Shown piece after piece: positions 22,965 through 30,816 of a DNA stretch of 41,639 nt. Where the stretch lies: the NCBI GenBank assembly GCA_021781425.1, contig JAJXWU010000206.1, positions 1 to 41,639 on the forward strand. Direction: 5' to 3'. Under the pieces are notes generated by a model. The model was not told where the DNA came from and made no database searches. It saw only the letters and a program-made list of their open reading frames with translations. This DNA comes from Pseudomonadota bacterium (GTDB lineage: Bacteria; Pseudomonadota; Gammaproteobacteria; Xanthomonadales; Rhodanobacteraceae). Positions within the stretch are counted from its first letter, which is position 1. The number at the start of each line of letters is the position of its first letter. A program made the translations under genes and the position numbers.

Positions 22965-23017
22965 GGCGCGGCCAAGCCGCGCCACGCTCGCGAATGGAAA
23001 TCTTCGATTCCATTCGC
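22965..23017. repeat. Two strong hairpins between tRNA-Gly and tRNA-Cys
   Basis: GGCGCGGC-CAA-GCCGCGCC at 22965-22983 and GCGAATGGAA…TTCCATTCGC at 22990-23017 (ten-base stem, eight-base loop). No T-run follows either one. They lie in the 155-base spacer, which holds no gene. They might separate or help process the tRNA transcripts. Confidence 0.6.
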
Positions 23018-23043
23018 CGGCACGTCCTTGTGCCAAGCCAGCG

Positions 23044-23049
23044 TACAAT
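23044..23049 (+). promoter_or_regulatory. Possible -10 element before tRNA-Cys
   Basis: TACAAT 19 bases before the tRNA-Cys gene. The -35 is not clear. Confidence 0.35.
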
Positions 23050-23068
23050 CACGCGGCGAATCGTCACC

Positions 23069-23142
23069 GGCCAGGTGGCAGAGTGGTCATGCAGCGGCCT
23101 GCAAAGCCGTGTACGCCGGTTCGATTCCGACCCTGGCCTCCA
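23069..23142 (+). tRNA. tRNA-Cys (anticodon GCA)
   Basis: 74 bases with encoded CCA. Acceptor arms GGCCAGG and CCTGGCC; anticodon loop CTGCAAA with GCA at 23101-23103; T-loop TTCGATT. Follows tRNA-Gly and is three bases before tRNA-Leu, a common gammaproteobacterial trio. Confidence 0.97.
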
Positions 23143-23145
23143 ATC

Positions 23146-23234
23146 GCCCCGGTGGCGAAATTGGTAAACGCAAGGGACTTAAAATCCCTCGGCGGGAAAC
23201 CGCCTTGCCGGTTCGAGTCCGGCCCGGGGCACCA
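23146..23234 (+). tRNA. tRNA-Leu (anticodon TAA)
   Basis: 89 bases, a class II tRNA with a long variable arm (CGGCGGGAAACCGCCTTG) and encoded CCA. Acceptor arms GCCCCGG and CCGGGGC; anticodon loop CTTAAAA with TAA at 23180-23182. Confidence 0.97.
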
Positions 23235-23282
23235 CGCGTGCTAACATCGATTCTCGTTTGGCCATCCGTAACGGGACACGCG

Positions 23283-24428
23283 ATGCAGATTCGGACCAAG
23301 CTGCCCAAGGTCGGTACCACCATATTCAGCGTGATGTCGCAGTTGGCGACGCAGCACAAGGCGATCAACCTCGGTCAGGGGTTTCCCGATTTCGACGGCC
23401 CGCAGGCGCTGCGCGACGCGCTGACGGCGGCGATGAATTCCGGCAAGAACCAGTACGCGCCGATGACCGGCGTGCCGAAATTGCGCGAGCAGATCGCGCT
23501 CAAGACCGAGAAACTCTACGGTCCGAAGATCAGCGCAGATACCGAAGTCACCGTGACCAGCGGTGCGACCGAAGCGTTGTTCGCCGCGATCGCCGCCGTG
23601 GTGCACACCGGCGAGGAAGTGATCGTTCTGGATCCGTGTTACGACAGCTACGAACCGGCGATCGAGCTGGCCGGCGGCCGTGCCGTGCATGTCCCTTTGC
23701 GTCTCCCGGATTTTTCCGTCGACTGGCAGCGGGTGCAGGATGCGGTCACGCCGCGTACGCGCATGATCCTCATCAATTCGCCGCATAATCCTTCCGGCGC
23801 GGTGCTCGATGCAGCGGATCTGGACGCGCTGGCCGGTATCGTGCGCGGTACCGACATCTTCGTCCTGTCCGACGAAGTCTACGAACACATCATCTTCGAC
23901 GGACTCGCGCATCAGAGCGTTTTGCGTCACGCCGAACTGGCTGCGCGCAGTTTCGTCATCAGTTCGTTCGGCAAGACCTATCACTGTACCGGCTGGAAGG
24001 TCGGCTACTGCATAGCGCCGCCGCAATTGAGCGCGGAGTTCCGCAAGGTGCACCAGTACCTGACGTTCTGCACCTTCAGTCCGGCGCAGTGGGCGTTTGC
24101 GGACATGCTGGAGTCCGATCCGCGGCACTACCTCGACCTGCCGGCGTTCTACCAGGCACGGCGCGACCATTTTCGCAGCCTGCTGGCGCCGTCGAAGTTC
24201 AAATTGCTGGCGGTCAAGGGCGCCTATTTCCAGTTGGTCGATTATTCAGCCTTGAACACGACGGACGATTTGAATTTTTGCGAATGGCTGGTGCGCGAAG
24301 CGGGCGTGGCTGCGATTCCGGTCTCGGCGTTTTATGAAACTCCACCCGAGGCGCGCCTGGTGCGCCTGTGTTTTGCCAAGAGCGAAGCGACCCTGGCCGC
24401 GGCAGCGGAACGACTATGCCGGCTTTGA
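23283..24428 (+). CDS. Methionine/glutamine aminotransferase (YbdL-like, class I PLP)
   Basis: 381 aa from the ATG at 23283. A fold-type I pyridoxal-phosphate aminotransferase. Seen: NLGQGFPDFDGP at 29-40, NQYAPMTGVPKLRE near 56-69, SPHNPSG at 166-172, SDEVYEH near 196-202, and the PLP lysine Lys231 in SSFGKTYHCTGWKVGY. These match the YbdL / kynurenine-glutamine transaminase K group, which transaminates methionine and aromatic amino acids or amination of their keto acids. The stop overlaps the start of an omega-amidase (TGATG), which points to glutamine as donor and to methionine salvage (alpha-keto-gamma-methylthiobutyrate to methionine). Confidence 0.92.
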   Translation: MQIRTKLPKVGTTIFSVMSQLATQHKAINLGQGFPDFDGPQALRDALTAAMNSGKNQYAPMTGVPKLREQIALKTEKLYGPKISADTEVTVTSGATEALFAAIAAVVHTGEEVIVLDPCYDSYEPAIELAGGRAVHVPLRLPDFSVDWQRVQDAVTPRTRMILINSPHNPSGAVLDAADLDALAGIVRGTDIFVLSDEVYEHIIFDGLAHQSVLRHAELAARSFVISSFGKTYHCTGWKVGYCIAPPQLSAEFRKVHQYLTFCTFSPAQWAFADMLESDPRHYLDLPAFYQARRDHFRSLLAPSKFKLLAVKGAYFQLVDYSALNTTDDLNFCEWLVREAGVAAIPVSAFYETPPEARLVRLCFAKSEATLAAAAERLCRL

Positions 24429-25216
24429 TGAAGAACGAACTGAAGGTTTCGCTGATCCAGGGCGCAACACGCTGGCACGATCCCGCCGGAAATCGTGCCT
24501 ACTACGGCGACTTGATCGCGTCGCTCGCCGGCAGCGATCTGATCCTGCTCCCGGAAACCTTCACCAGCGGCTTTTCCAACGAGGCCATTCATAACGCCGA
24601 AAGCATGGATGGCGCGACCGTGGCGTGGCTGCGCGAACAGTCGCGCAAGTTCGATGCGGCGATCTGCGGCAGCGTGCAATTGCGCGTCGATGAAAAAGTA
24701 TACAACCGCCTGCTGTTCGCTACGCCCGATGGCAAGATCCGGCATTACGACAAGCGTCACCTGTTCCGCTACGCCGACGAGCACAAGCGTTATGCGGCGG
24801 GCAGCGAGCGCCTGATCGTGGAGTGGCGTGGCTGGAAGATTTGTCCGCTGGTTTGCTACGATTTGCGTTTTCCGGTGTACTCGCGCAACCGGCATGCGGA
24901 TGCGGGATTCGAGTACGACCTGCTGCTGTACGTGGCCAATTGGCCGAGTGCCAGGCGCTACGCTTGGCGGACGCTCTTGCGGGCCCGCGCCATCGAAAAC
25001 CTGGCGTATTGCGCCGGGTTGAACCGCGTCGGCCGCGACGGCAACGGACTCGACTATTCCGGCGACAGCGCTGTGCTGGATTTTCTCGGCGTACCGCTGG
25101 CCGAACTCGGTGCGCAGGAACAGACCGTCACGGTGGCGTTGGATGCCGCTGCGCTCGCCGCGCATCGCGCACGCTTTCCGGCCTGGATGGACGCCGACAC
25201 TTTCAGCCTGAATTGA
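24428..25216 (+). CDS. Omega-amidase (YafV/Nit2-like carbon-nitrogen hydrolase)
   Basis: 262 aa from the ATG at 24428, which overlaps the previous stop as TGATG; an ATG at 24416 would add four residues. The nitrilase triad is complete: Glu43 (LPETF), Lys109 (YDKRHLF) and Cys143 (LVCYDLRFP). The ENLAYCAGLNRVGRDGNG and YSGDSAVLDFLG stretches are typical of the YafV/omega-amidase branch. The enzyme hydrolyses alpha-ketoglutaramate, the product of glutamine transamination, to 2-oxoglutarate and ammonia, making the upstream reaction irreversible. Cytosolic. The stop abuts that of the next gene on the other strand (TGATCA). Confidence 0.92.
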   Translation: MKNELKVSLIQGATRWHDPAGNRAYYGDLIASLAGSDLILLPETFTSGFSNEAIHNAESMDGATVAWLREQSRKFDAAICGSVQLRVDEKVYNRLLFATPDGKIRHYDKRHLFRYADEHKRYAAGSERLIVEWRGWKICPLVCYDLRFPVYSRNRHADAGFEYDLLLYVANWPSARRYAWRTLLRARAIENLAYCAGLNRVGRDGNGLDYSGDSAVLDFLGVPLAELGAQEQTVTVALDAAALAAHRARFPAWMDADTFSLN

Positions 25217-25456
25217 TCAGGCAGCGCGGATATCCTTGTTCAGGCGCTGCGTTGCTTCGCGGATGGCGCGCAATTCGTGCACGATGGCGAAGCGTTCGGC
25301 GGCGTGCGTATCGTCGAATGCGCCGAGCACTGCGCCGGTTTTCGGACACAGCACCTCAAAACGCAGCGCGCACGCCAGACCGGTATCGTCGTACTCTTCC
25401 AGGCGTTCGATGAGGTAACCGAAGACGCGGGCTTCGGGATGCCGTTTACAGCGCAT
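25217..25456 (-). CDS. Small uncharacterised protein
   Basis: 79 aa, with a very good ribosome site (AAGGAG, 8 bases before the ATG). No family recognised. The sequence begins MRCKRHPEARVFGYLIERLEE, has a possible small beta-hairpin (ALRFEVLCPKTGAVLGAFDD) and ends in a charged helix (AAERFAIVHELRAIREATQRL). Two cysteines (3 and 37) are present. No signal peptide or membrane segment, so it is probably cytosolic. Its stop directly meets that of the omega-amidase on the other strand with no spacer. Codon use is like the neighbours. Confidence 0.7.
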   Translation of the reverse strand: MRCKRHPEARVFGYLIERLEEYDDTGLACALRFEVLCPKTGAVLGAFDDTHAAERFAIVHELRAIREATQRLNKDIRAA

Positions 25457-25513
25457 GTTCGTTCTCCTTCTTCGTCGAATCTGCGCCCAAGATAGCTGCC
25501 GCGCATGTGCATA

Positions 25514-25523
25514 CGGTTAACCG
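25514..25523. promoter_or_regulatory. Palindrome CGGTTAACCG in the AT-richer gap 25457-25707
   Basis: Perfect ten-base palindrome; a related half, CGGGTTAATG, follows at 25535-25544. The 250-base gap separates the small minus-strand gene from the CsgG-like gene and is locally AT-richer (for example GAATATTAATTC). It contains a TATAGT at 25646-25651 that could be the -10 for the CsgG-like gene. No small gene is seen. Confidence 0.35.
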
Positions 25524-25707
25524 GCTGTTGCAGACGGGTTAATGCCGAGAATATTTTTTGCACGCGAAACTTTTGCGCATCCGCACAATCGAATATTAAT
25601 TCGTCACGATGGCTTCACGGTGCTGCCGGCACGCTTTCGCGCTGGTATAGTACGCGGCGCGGGAAACGATCGTTTCAGTCAATCTTGCGAACGGGGAGTA
25701 TCGACAT

Positions 25708-26424
25708 ATGAAAAGGCTGGCCTTGGGTGTGATGGTGGCGATGGGCGCACTGGCCACAGGCAACGCGCTGGCGGCGGGCGGTAGACGTCCCACGATTGCG
25801 GTAGCGGAGTTCCGCAACGAATCCGGCGCGGCCTGGTGGCGCGGCGGAGTCGGTTGGGAGCTGTCCGGCATGCTTTCCAACGAGCTGTCCTCGACCGGCG
25901 ATTTTCACGTGGTCGAGCGACAGAAGATCCAGAATGTGCTCGAGGAGCAGAATTTCGCTGCGTCCGGCCGCGTGGCTCCCGGTACCGGCCCGAAAATCGG
26001 CAAGGTGACCGGCGCCCAGTATCTGATCACGGGCACGGTATCCGCGTACGAGGAAAATACGGCAAGTACCGGTGGCGGATTCAGTTTCAGGGGCATCAGT
26101 TTGGGCGGCAAGAAGAGCGAAGCCTACCTGGCTGTTGATCTTCGCGTGATCAATACCGAGACCAGCGATGTGGAGTACTCACGTACGGTCGAGGGCCGCA
26201 GCAGCGGCGGCGGCGTGTCGGTTGGTCTGTACCGCGGCGGCTTCGGCGGCAACCTTGCACACGAGGAAAACACACCGGCCGGCAAGGCGATACGCGCCGC
26301 TCTGGTCGAGGCGAGCGATTATCTGGATTGCGTGATGGTCAAGCGCGACAGTTGCATCGCCGACTTCAATGCCAAGGAGCAAAAGCGCCGCGACAGCGAC
26401 CGCAAGGCGATCAAACTGGATTGA
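25708..26424 (+). CDS. CsgG-like exported protein without lipobox
   Basis: 238 aa; GGGGAG lies before the ATG. A signal peptide ends GNALA at residues 18-22. The mature part matches the CsgG/HfaB curli-secretion fold: TIAVAEFRNESG near 29-40, GWELSGMLSNELSSTGDFHVVERQKIQNVLEEQ near 50-82, GAQYLITGTVSAYEE near 101-115, and VDLRVINTETSDVEYSRTVEG near 142-162. CsgG itself is an outer-membrane lipoprotein pore; here the conserved Cys is absent, and I see no csgA/B/E/F genes nearby. The C-terminus holds a CVMVKRDSC pair and a charged tail. Probably a periplasmic or envelope assembly protein; role unknown. Confidence 0.82.
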   Translation: MKRLALGVMVAMGALATGNALAAGGRRPTIAVAEFRNESGAAWWRGGVGWELSGMLSNELSSTGDFHVVERQKIQNVLEEQNFAASGRVAPGTGPKIGKVTGAQYLITGTVSAYEENTASTGGGFSFRGISLGGKKSEAYLAVDLRVINTETSDVEYSRTVEGRSSGGGVSVGLYRGGFGGNLAHEENTPAGKAIRAALVEASDYLDCVMVKRDSCIADFNAKEQKRRDSDRKAIKLD

Positions 26425-26448
26425 TATCGGGTTGTTGCTGCTGGATAA

Positions 26449-26483
26449 GAAGAAGGCCGCGAAAGCGGCCTTCTCGTTCTTGA
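26449..26483. terminator. Convergent terminator between the CsgG-like gene and rluB
   Basis: AGAAGGCCGC (26451-26460) and GCGGCCTTCT (26465-26474) form a perfect ten-base stem closed by a GAAA tetraloop. The right flank, CGTTCTT, is only moderately T-rich; leftward, the flank reads TATCC after TCTTC. Confidence 0.75.
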
Positions 26484-26487
26484 AGTC

Positions 26488-27882
26488 TCAGCGGCGCGGT
26501 TTGCCGCGACGCTTTCCCTGTCCGTCGCGCGGCGGCATGCGGTTGCCGATATCGTCACGCGGAACGCCTTGTCCCGGCTGCAACGGACGCGGTTCGCCGC
26601 GCGGCACGTAGCGGGTTTTTTCCGCACGCAGTCCGGCGATGAAGCGCCGAGCGCCGCGGTCGTCCTCGCGCTCGCCGGGAATACCGGTGACGGGTGGGCG
26701 CCATTGTGCGGGCTTGCCGCGCCGCGGTTTGTTCGCGGCGGCGCCACCACCGGTGTTCTCGCCCGACCAGCGTGTGCCGGGTTGATAAACGCCGATCTGG
26801 GTTTGTCCGCGCCCCGCACCACGGCGTCCGCCGCGGTTGTCGCGATTTTGCGGATTCGCGCTTCCGGGACCGCGTTGCGGTTTCTTTTTGGCGTATTTGC
26901 GCTGGCCACCGGGGCGAGCGGGTGTGTCGTCGCGGATGCGGTCGAAGGCGCGCAGTTCGCGGCCTTCGTCGTGATACGCGCCGGTCCATGCCTGCTGCGT
27001 GCGCGGCGCCGGACGGAATTCGTTCGGCGCCGCTTTCGGGGCGCGGCGCTGACCGATTACCGATTGCAGGGTCAGGGTCGGTTCCGTTTCGGTGGCACCG
27101 GCCAGTTGGCGCAGGGTTTTTACCTGCTCCGGCTCGAGCACCTCGCTGCGGCCCTTGAGCAGGCCACGCGGCAATTCGATGTTTCCGTAGCGGATGCGCT
27201 TGAGCCGGCTGACCATCAATCCCTGCGTTTCCCACATGCGCCGTACTTCGCGGTTGCGGCCTTCGCGGACGACGACGCGGAACCACGAATGGCTGGAGCC
27301 GCGGCTGATCACGGCCAGTTCCTCGAAGCGCGCCGGGCCATCTTCCAACTGCACGCCGGCCTTGAGTTGCTCCAGCGCCTCGTCCGGCACTTCGCCGTGG
27401 ACGCGACAGATGTATTCGCGTTCGATCTCCGTGCTCGGGTGCATCAGGCGATGCGCGAGCGCTCCGTCGGTGGTGAGCAGCAGCAGTCCGGTGGTGTTGA
27501 TGTCGAGGCGCCCGACCGCGATCCAGCGCGCGCCCTTGAGAGGCGGCAACTGCTCGAAGACGGTGGGCCGGCCTTCCGGGTCGTCACGTGTGGTGACCAC
27601 GCCATCGGGTTTGTGGAACACGATCACTTGCGCGTGCTCGGCGCTGTCGTTGATGGCGACAAAAAGCTTGCCGTCCATTTCCACGCGGTCGCCGGCGCGC
27701 ACGCTCGAGCCGATTTCGGCGACCGTGCCGTTGACGCGGATTTCGCCCGCCTGAATACGTTCCTCGAGCAGGCGACGCGAGCCCAGGCCCGCATTGGCCA
27801 GTACTTTGTGCAGGCGTTCTTCCAGAACCGGGCCGTCGGCGTGCGGCCGTCTGAGGGAGAGCAGGGTACGCGGTGTATTCAT
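26488..27882 (-). CDS. rluB: 23S rRNA pseudouridine(2605) synthase with long basic tail
   Basis: 464 aa. An S4 RNA-binding domain (about 20-80, EERLHKVLANAGLGSRRLLEERI) is followed by the RsuA/RluB/E/F catalytic domain with GRLDINTTGLLLLTTDG, catalytic Asp127. RluB modifies U2605 in the peptidyl transferase region of 23S rRNA. After the catalytic core (ending near 265) a tail of about 190 residues is very rich in Arg, Gly, Lys, Pro and Gln and predicted disordered, with a GGRRGAGRGQTQ-type stretch; such a tail is known in xanthomonad RluB proteins and probably aids RNA binding. The ATG overlaps the scpB stop (ATGA). Confidence 0.94.
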   Translation of the reverse strand: MNTPRTLLSLRRPHADGPVLEERLHKVLANAGLGSRRLLEERIQAGEIRVNGTVAEIGSSVRAGDRVEMDGKLFVAINDSAEHAQVIVFHKPDGVVTTRDDPEGRPTVFEQLPPLKGARWIAVGRLDINTTGLLLLTTDGALAHRLMHPSTEIEREYICRVHGEVPDEALEQLKAGVQLEDGPARFEELAVISRGSSHSWFRVVVREGRNREVRRMWETQGLMVSRLKRIRYGNIELPRGLLKGRSEVLEPEQVKTLRQLAGATETEPTLTLQSVIGQRRAPKAAPNEFRPAPRTQQAWTGAYHDEGRELRAFDRIRDDTPARPGGQRKYAKKKPQRGPGSANPQNRDNRGGRRGAGRGQTQIGVYQPGTRWSGENTGGGAAANKPRRGKPAQWRPPVTGIPGEREDDRGARRFIAGLRAEKTRYVPRGEPRPLQPGQGVPRDDIGNRMPPRDGQGKRRGKPRR

Positions 27883-28565
27883 GCATTTTGCTCCGGAGCC
27901 TGGTCTGCGGACTCAAGGGCTGCGGATTCTTCGTTGGCCGCTTCCGTTTCCGGTGCGATCAACGCTTCATCCGCCGCCTCTGCTGACGCGACCGGGGCGA
28001 GGGTCAATTGCGGGTCGAAATCCTCGATTTCACGGATCTCCGCCATCGGCGGAAGCTCATCGAGCGATTTGAGGTTGAAGTAATCCAGGAAATTCTTCGT
28101 CGTGCCGAACAGCGCGGGCCTGCCCGGGACGTCGCGATAACCGACCACACGCACCCACTCGCGCTCTTCCAGCGTCTTGACGATATTGGTCGATACGGCC
28201 ACACCGCGGATCTGCTCGATCTCGCCGCGTGTAATCGGCTGGCGATAAGCAATCATGGCCAGGGTTTCGAGCAGGGCGCGCGAATACTTGGTCTGGCGCT
28301 CGGTCCACAGGCGCGCGACCCAGGCGTGTACGTCCTGGCGCACCTGATAGCGGAATCCGGATGCAACTTCCTTCAGTTCGATGCCGCGCTCGGCGCAATC
28401 GGCGCCGAGCGCTTCCAGCGCGCGCGCCAACTCTTCGTGACTGACGGCTTCGTTTTCGCCGAACAGCGCTGACAACTGTGCCAGCGACAGCGGCTGCGCC
28501 GCGGCGAGCAAGGCGGCTTCGACGATGCGTTTGATTTGTCGGATTTCCATGATGACAGGTTTCAC
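27879..28565 (-). CDS. scpB: Segregation and condensation protein B
   Basis: 228 aa from a GTG at 28565 that follows the scpA stop by three bases; an ATG at 28550 (MEIRQIKRIVEAALL) is an equally possible start. ScpB is a winged-helix protein that binds ScpA and the SMC condensin to organise and segregate the chromosome. Seen: EAALLAAAQPLSLAQLSALF, GFRYQVRQDVHAWVARLW, SRALLETLAMIAYRQPITRGEIEQIRGV and GRPALFGTTKNFLDYFNLKSLDELP, all ScpB signatures. An acidic Ala/Glu-rich tail follows residue 185. It sits in the scpA-scpB-rluB operon. Confidence 0.95.
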   Translation of the reverse strand: MKPVIMEIRQIKRIVEAALLAAAQPLSLAQLSALFGENEAVSHEELARALEALGADCAERGIELKEVASGFRYQVRQDVHAWVARLWTERQTKYSRALLETLAMIAYRQPITRGEIEQIRGVAVSTNIVKTLEEREWVRVVGYRDVPGRPALFGTTKNFLDYFNLKSLDELPPMAEIREIEDFDPQLTLAPVASAEAADEALIAPETEAANEESAALESADQAPEQNA

Positions 28566-28568
28566 GAT

Positions 28569-29438
28569 TCAACCGGCTATTGCCAGCGATTTTAGATAGA
28601 TCGATGCGAGCGGCTCGGTCTGGGTGATTTCGATGAGCAGCTCTTTGGCCAATTCGAGAATGGCGAGGAAGGTCACGATGATGCCCAAGCGTCCTTCCTC
28701 GACATTGAACAGGCGTTCGAAAGGATGAAACTCGCCGTCGCCGATGGCCTTTAGCACGTCGCTCATGCGGTTGCGCACCGACAGGGCCTCGCGCTGGATC
28801 GCATGGTGGCCCATGATTTCGGCGCGTTTGAGCACGTCCTTGAGCGCAAGCAGCAGTTCGCGCAGGTCCACCGGTGGCGGCAAGCGCACCACGGCCTTGT
28901 CCGGCACGAAGACCGAAACCAGCGCGAAGTCGCGTTCCTGACGCGGCAGCGCCTCGATGTCCTCGGCCGCCTTCTTGAAACGCTCGTACTCCTGCAGACG
29001 GCGCACGAGTTCTGCGCGTGGATCGTCCTCGACCGTTTCTTCGGCGGGTGGCCGCGGCAACAGCAGGCGCGACTTGATCTCGGCGAGGATCGCTGCCATC
29101 ACCAGATATTCGGCGGCCAGTTCCAGGCGTAACTCGTGCATCAACTCGATGTAATCGACGTACTGGCGAGTAATCTCGGCGATCGGGATGTCGAGGATGT
29201 CGAGGTTCTGGCGCCGGATGAGATACAGCAGCAGATCCAGCGGTCCTTCGAAGGCTTCGAGGATGACCTCGAGCGCATCCGGCGGTATATACAGGTCTTG
29301 CGGCATTTGCAGCACGGGCTGGCCGCGCACGATCGCCAGCGGCATTTCCTGCTGCTGCGGTTGGGTGGCGAAGATGGCTGCGCCTTCCGGCGATTCCGGA
29401 CTGGCGACGGCCTGCGTGTTCATGGGCGAAGTTGTCAT
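28569..29438 (-). CDS. scpA: Segregation and condensation protein A
   Basis: 289 aa. The kleisin subunit that bridges the SMC heads. Seen: FEGPLDLLLYLIRRQNLDILDIPIAEIT near 64-91, LAAEYLVMAAILAEIKSRLLLP near 107-128, and the C-terminal winged helix with GRLGIIVTFLAILELAKELLIEI. The first roughly 50 residues are a low-complexity, Gln/Pro-rich extension before the core. An in-frame ATG 15 bases downstream (MNTQAV) is an alternative start. First gene of scpA-scpB-rluB, divergent from hrcA. The 308-base gap upstream (29439-29746) holds the hrcA heat-shock-type promoter and no convincing gene. Confidence 0.95.
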   Translation of the reverse strand: MTTSPMNTQAVASPESPEGAAIFATQPQQQEMPLAIVRGQPVLQMPQDLYIPPDALEVILEAFEGPLDLLLYLIRRQNLDILDIPIAEITRQYVDYIELMHELRLELAAEYLVMAAILAEIKSRLLLPRPPAEETVEDDPRAELVRRLQEYERFKKAAEDIEALPRQERDFALVSVFVPDKAVVRLPPPVDLRELLLALKDVLKRAEIMGHHAIQREALSVRNRMSDVLKAIGDGEFHPFERLFNVEEGRLGIIVTFLAILELAKELLIEITQTEPLASIYLKSLAIAG

Positions 29439-29691
29439 GCAGCGCGCTTCTCACGAAGCGTTTGTGGAGTTCATTTTGGAATAGCGTGAATCTGGCGGCG
29501 TTGGCGATGACGCGAGTCGCCTCGACCCGCATCGCGCCTGCCGCCATCCGCACGCGCCGGGGGAACGGGCGTGGGCGGTATCCGAAAAGTCTTGCGGCGG
29601 AGCCGTGATGCGGGCGTCGGGACTTGCCGATGCCGGGTTGCCCCGTGTCAGGCTGCAAGCGTAAGGATTTTGGTGCGCCAAGTCCAGCATT

Positions 29692-29718
29692 ATTGAATAA
29701 AATCGGGATTGCCCCAAA
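29692..29718 (+). promoter_or_regulatory. Candidate sigma32 promoter of hrcA
   Basis: ATTGAA (29692-29697), 14 bases, then CCCCAAA (29712-29718), close to the heat-shock consensus CTTGAA-N13-15-CCCCAT. It ends about 28 bases before the hrcA ATG. A TAAAAT (29698-29703) could instead serve sigma70. No CIRCE repeat (TTAGCACTC-N9-GAGTGCTAA) is present. Confidence 0.6.
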
Positions 29719-29746
29719 CTCACCGACACTCAGGTGGCCAGCGGAA

Positions 29747-30802
29747 ATGCCCTTCGCCCTGCATAACAAACTCGATGCGCGTGCGCGACAACTGTTGCGC
29801 GTGCTGATCGGCCAGTACATCGCCGACGGTCAGCCGGTGGGTTCGCGCACGCTTGCGCGCAGCGCGGGGCTGGACGTCAGCCCCGCCACGATCCGCAACG
29901 TGATGGCGGATCTGGAAGAACTCGGCTTGCTGGCCGCGCCGCATACATCGGCCGGACGCGTTCCAACGGCGCAGGGCTATCGCGTGTTCGTCGACAGTCT
30001 GCTCGAATTGAAACCGCTGGACGCACCGCAGATCGAGCAAATGCGCCGCGAACTGCCGACCGCGGGCGCTACCCAGGACTTGCTCAGCGGCGCCTCGTCG
30101 CTGCTGTCGGATGTGACGCGTTTCGTCGGCGTGGTCACCGTGCCCAAGCGCGAGGAATTCCCGTTCCGGCACATCGATTTCGTCGCTCTCGGCGGCAACC
30201 GCGTGCTGGTGATCCTCGTATTCTCCGACAACGAGGTGCAGAATCGCGTTGTCACCACACAGCGAGCGTATTCTCCGACCGAACTCGAGCAGGTGGCGAA
30301 TTTCCTCAACGCCAGCTATGCCGGCCTGCGCATGAGCGAGATTCGCGAGCGTCTGGCGCGCGAGATGCGCGAGACCAGCCATCGCCTGCACCAGCTCATG
30401 GTCGCGGCTACCGACGTTACCCAGCAGGCGTTTCCCGATCAGCCCGGCGCCGATATGCTGGTGGCAGGGCAGGTCAACCTGATGGGCGCACAGGGCCTGC
30501 CTGACGTTGATCGTCTGCGCGAACTGTTCGAGGCGTTCCAGCACAAGCGCGATTTGCTCAACCTGCTGGAAGGCTGCGCGCGCGCCGAAGGCGTGCGTCT
30601 GTTCATCGGCGAGGAATCCGGCTTTGCCGCGCTCGACGGACTGAGCCTGGTCACCGCGCCCTACGGTATCGAGGGCCGCGTGCTCGGTGTGCTCGGAGTG
30701 ATCGGGCCGACGCGCATGGCTTACCAGCGCGTGATTCCGGTAGTGCAAACGACCGCGCAACTGTTGTCGGGCGCCTTGAATCAGGCCAGGGCAGCCACAT
30801 AA
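29747..30802 (+). CDS. hrcA: Heat-inducible transcription repressor HrcA
   Basis: 351 aa from the ATG at 29747; the frame is open upstream, but only the part from MPFALHNKLDAR resembles HrcA. The N-terminal winged helix is clear: LDARARQLLRVLIGQYIADGQPVGSRTLAR, SPATIRNVMADLEELGLL, HTSAGRVPTAQGYRVFVD. The rest is the GAF-like dimerisation domain, with FIGEESG near residue 286. HrcA represses chaperone genes at CIRCE operators with help from GroE. No CIRCE is visible in this window, so its targets (perhaps groESL) lie elsewhere. First gene of hrcA-grpE-dnaK; a 118-base gap with three hairpins follows. Confidence 0.95.
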   Translation: MPFALHNKLDARARQLLRVLIGQYIADGQPVGSRTLARSAGLDVSPATIRNVMADLEELGLLAAPHTSAGRVPTAQGYRVFVDSLLELKPLDAPQIEQMRRELPTAGATQDLLSGASSLLSDVTRFVGVVTVPKREEFPFRHIDFVALGGNRVLVILVFSDNEVQNRVVTTQRAYSPTELEQVANFLNASYAGLRMSEIRERLAREMRETSHRLHQLMVAATDVTQQAFPDQPGADMLVAGQVNLMGAQGLPDVDRLRELFEAFQHKRDLLNLLEGCARAEGVRLFIGEESGFAALDGLSLVTAPYGIEGRVLGVLGVIGPTRMAYQRVIPVVQTTAQLLSGALNQARAAT

Positions 30803-30816
30803 GGTTGTCCGTCGTT

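Noticed and set aside
29451-29729. 92-residue minus-strand open frame between scpA and hrcA
   Set aside because: No ribosome site, odd composition, and it overlaps the hrcA heat-shock promoter.
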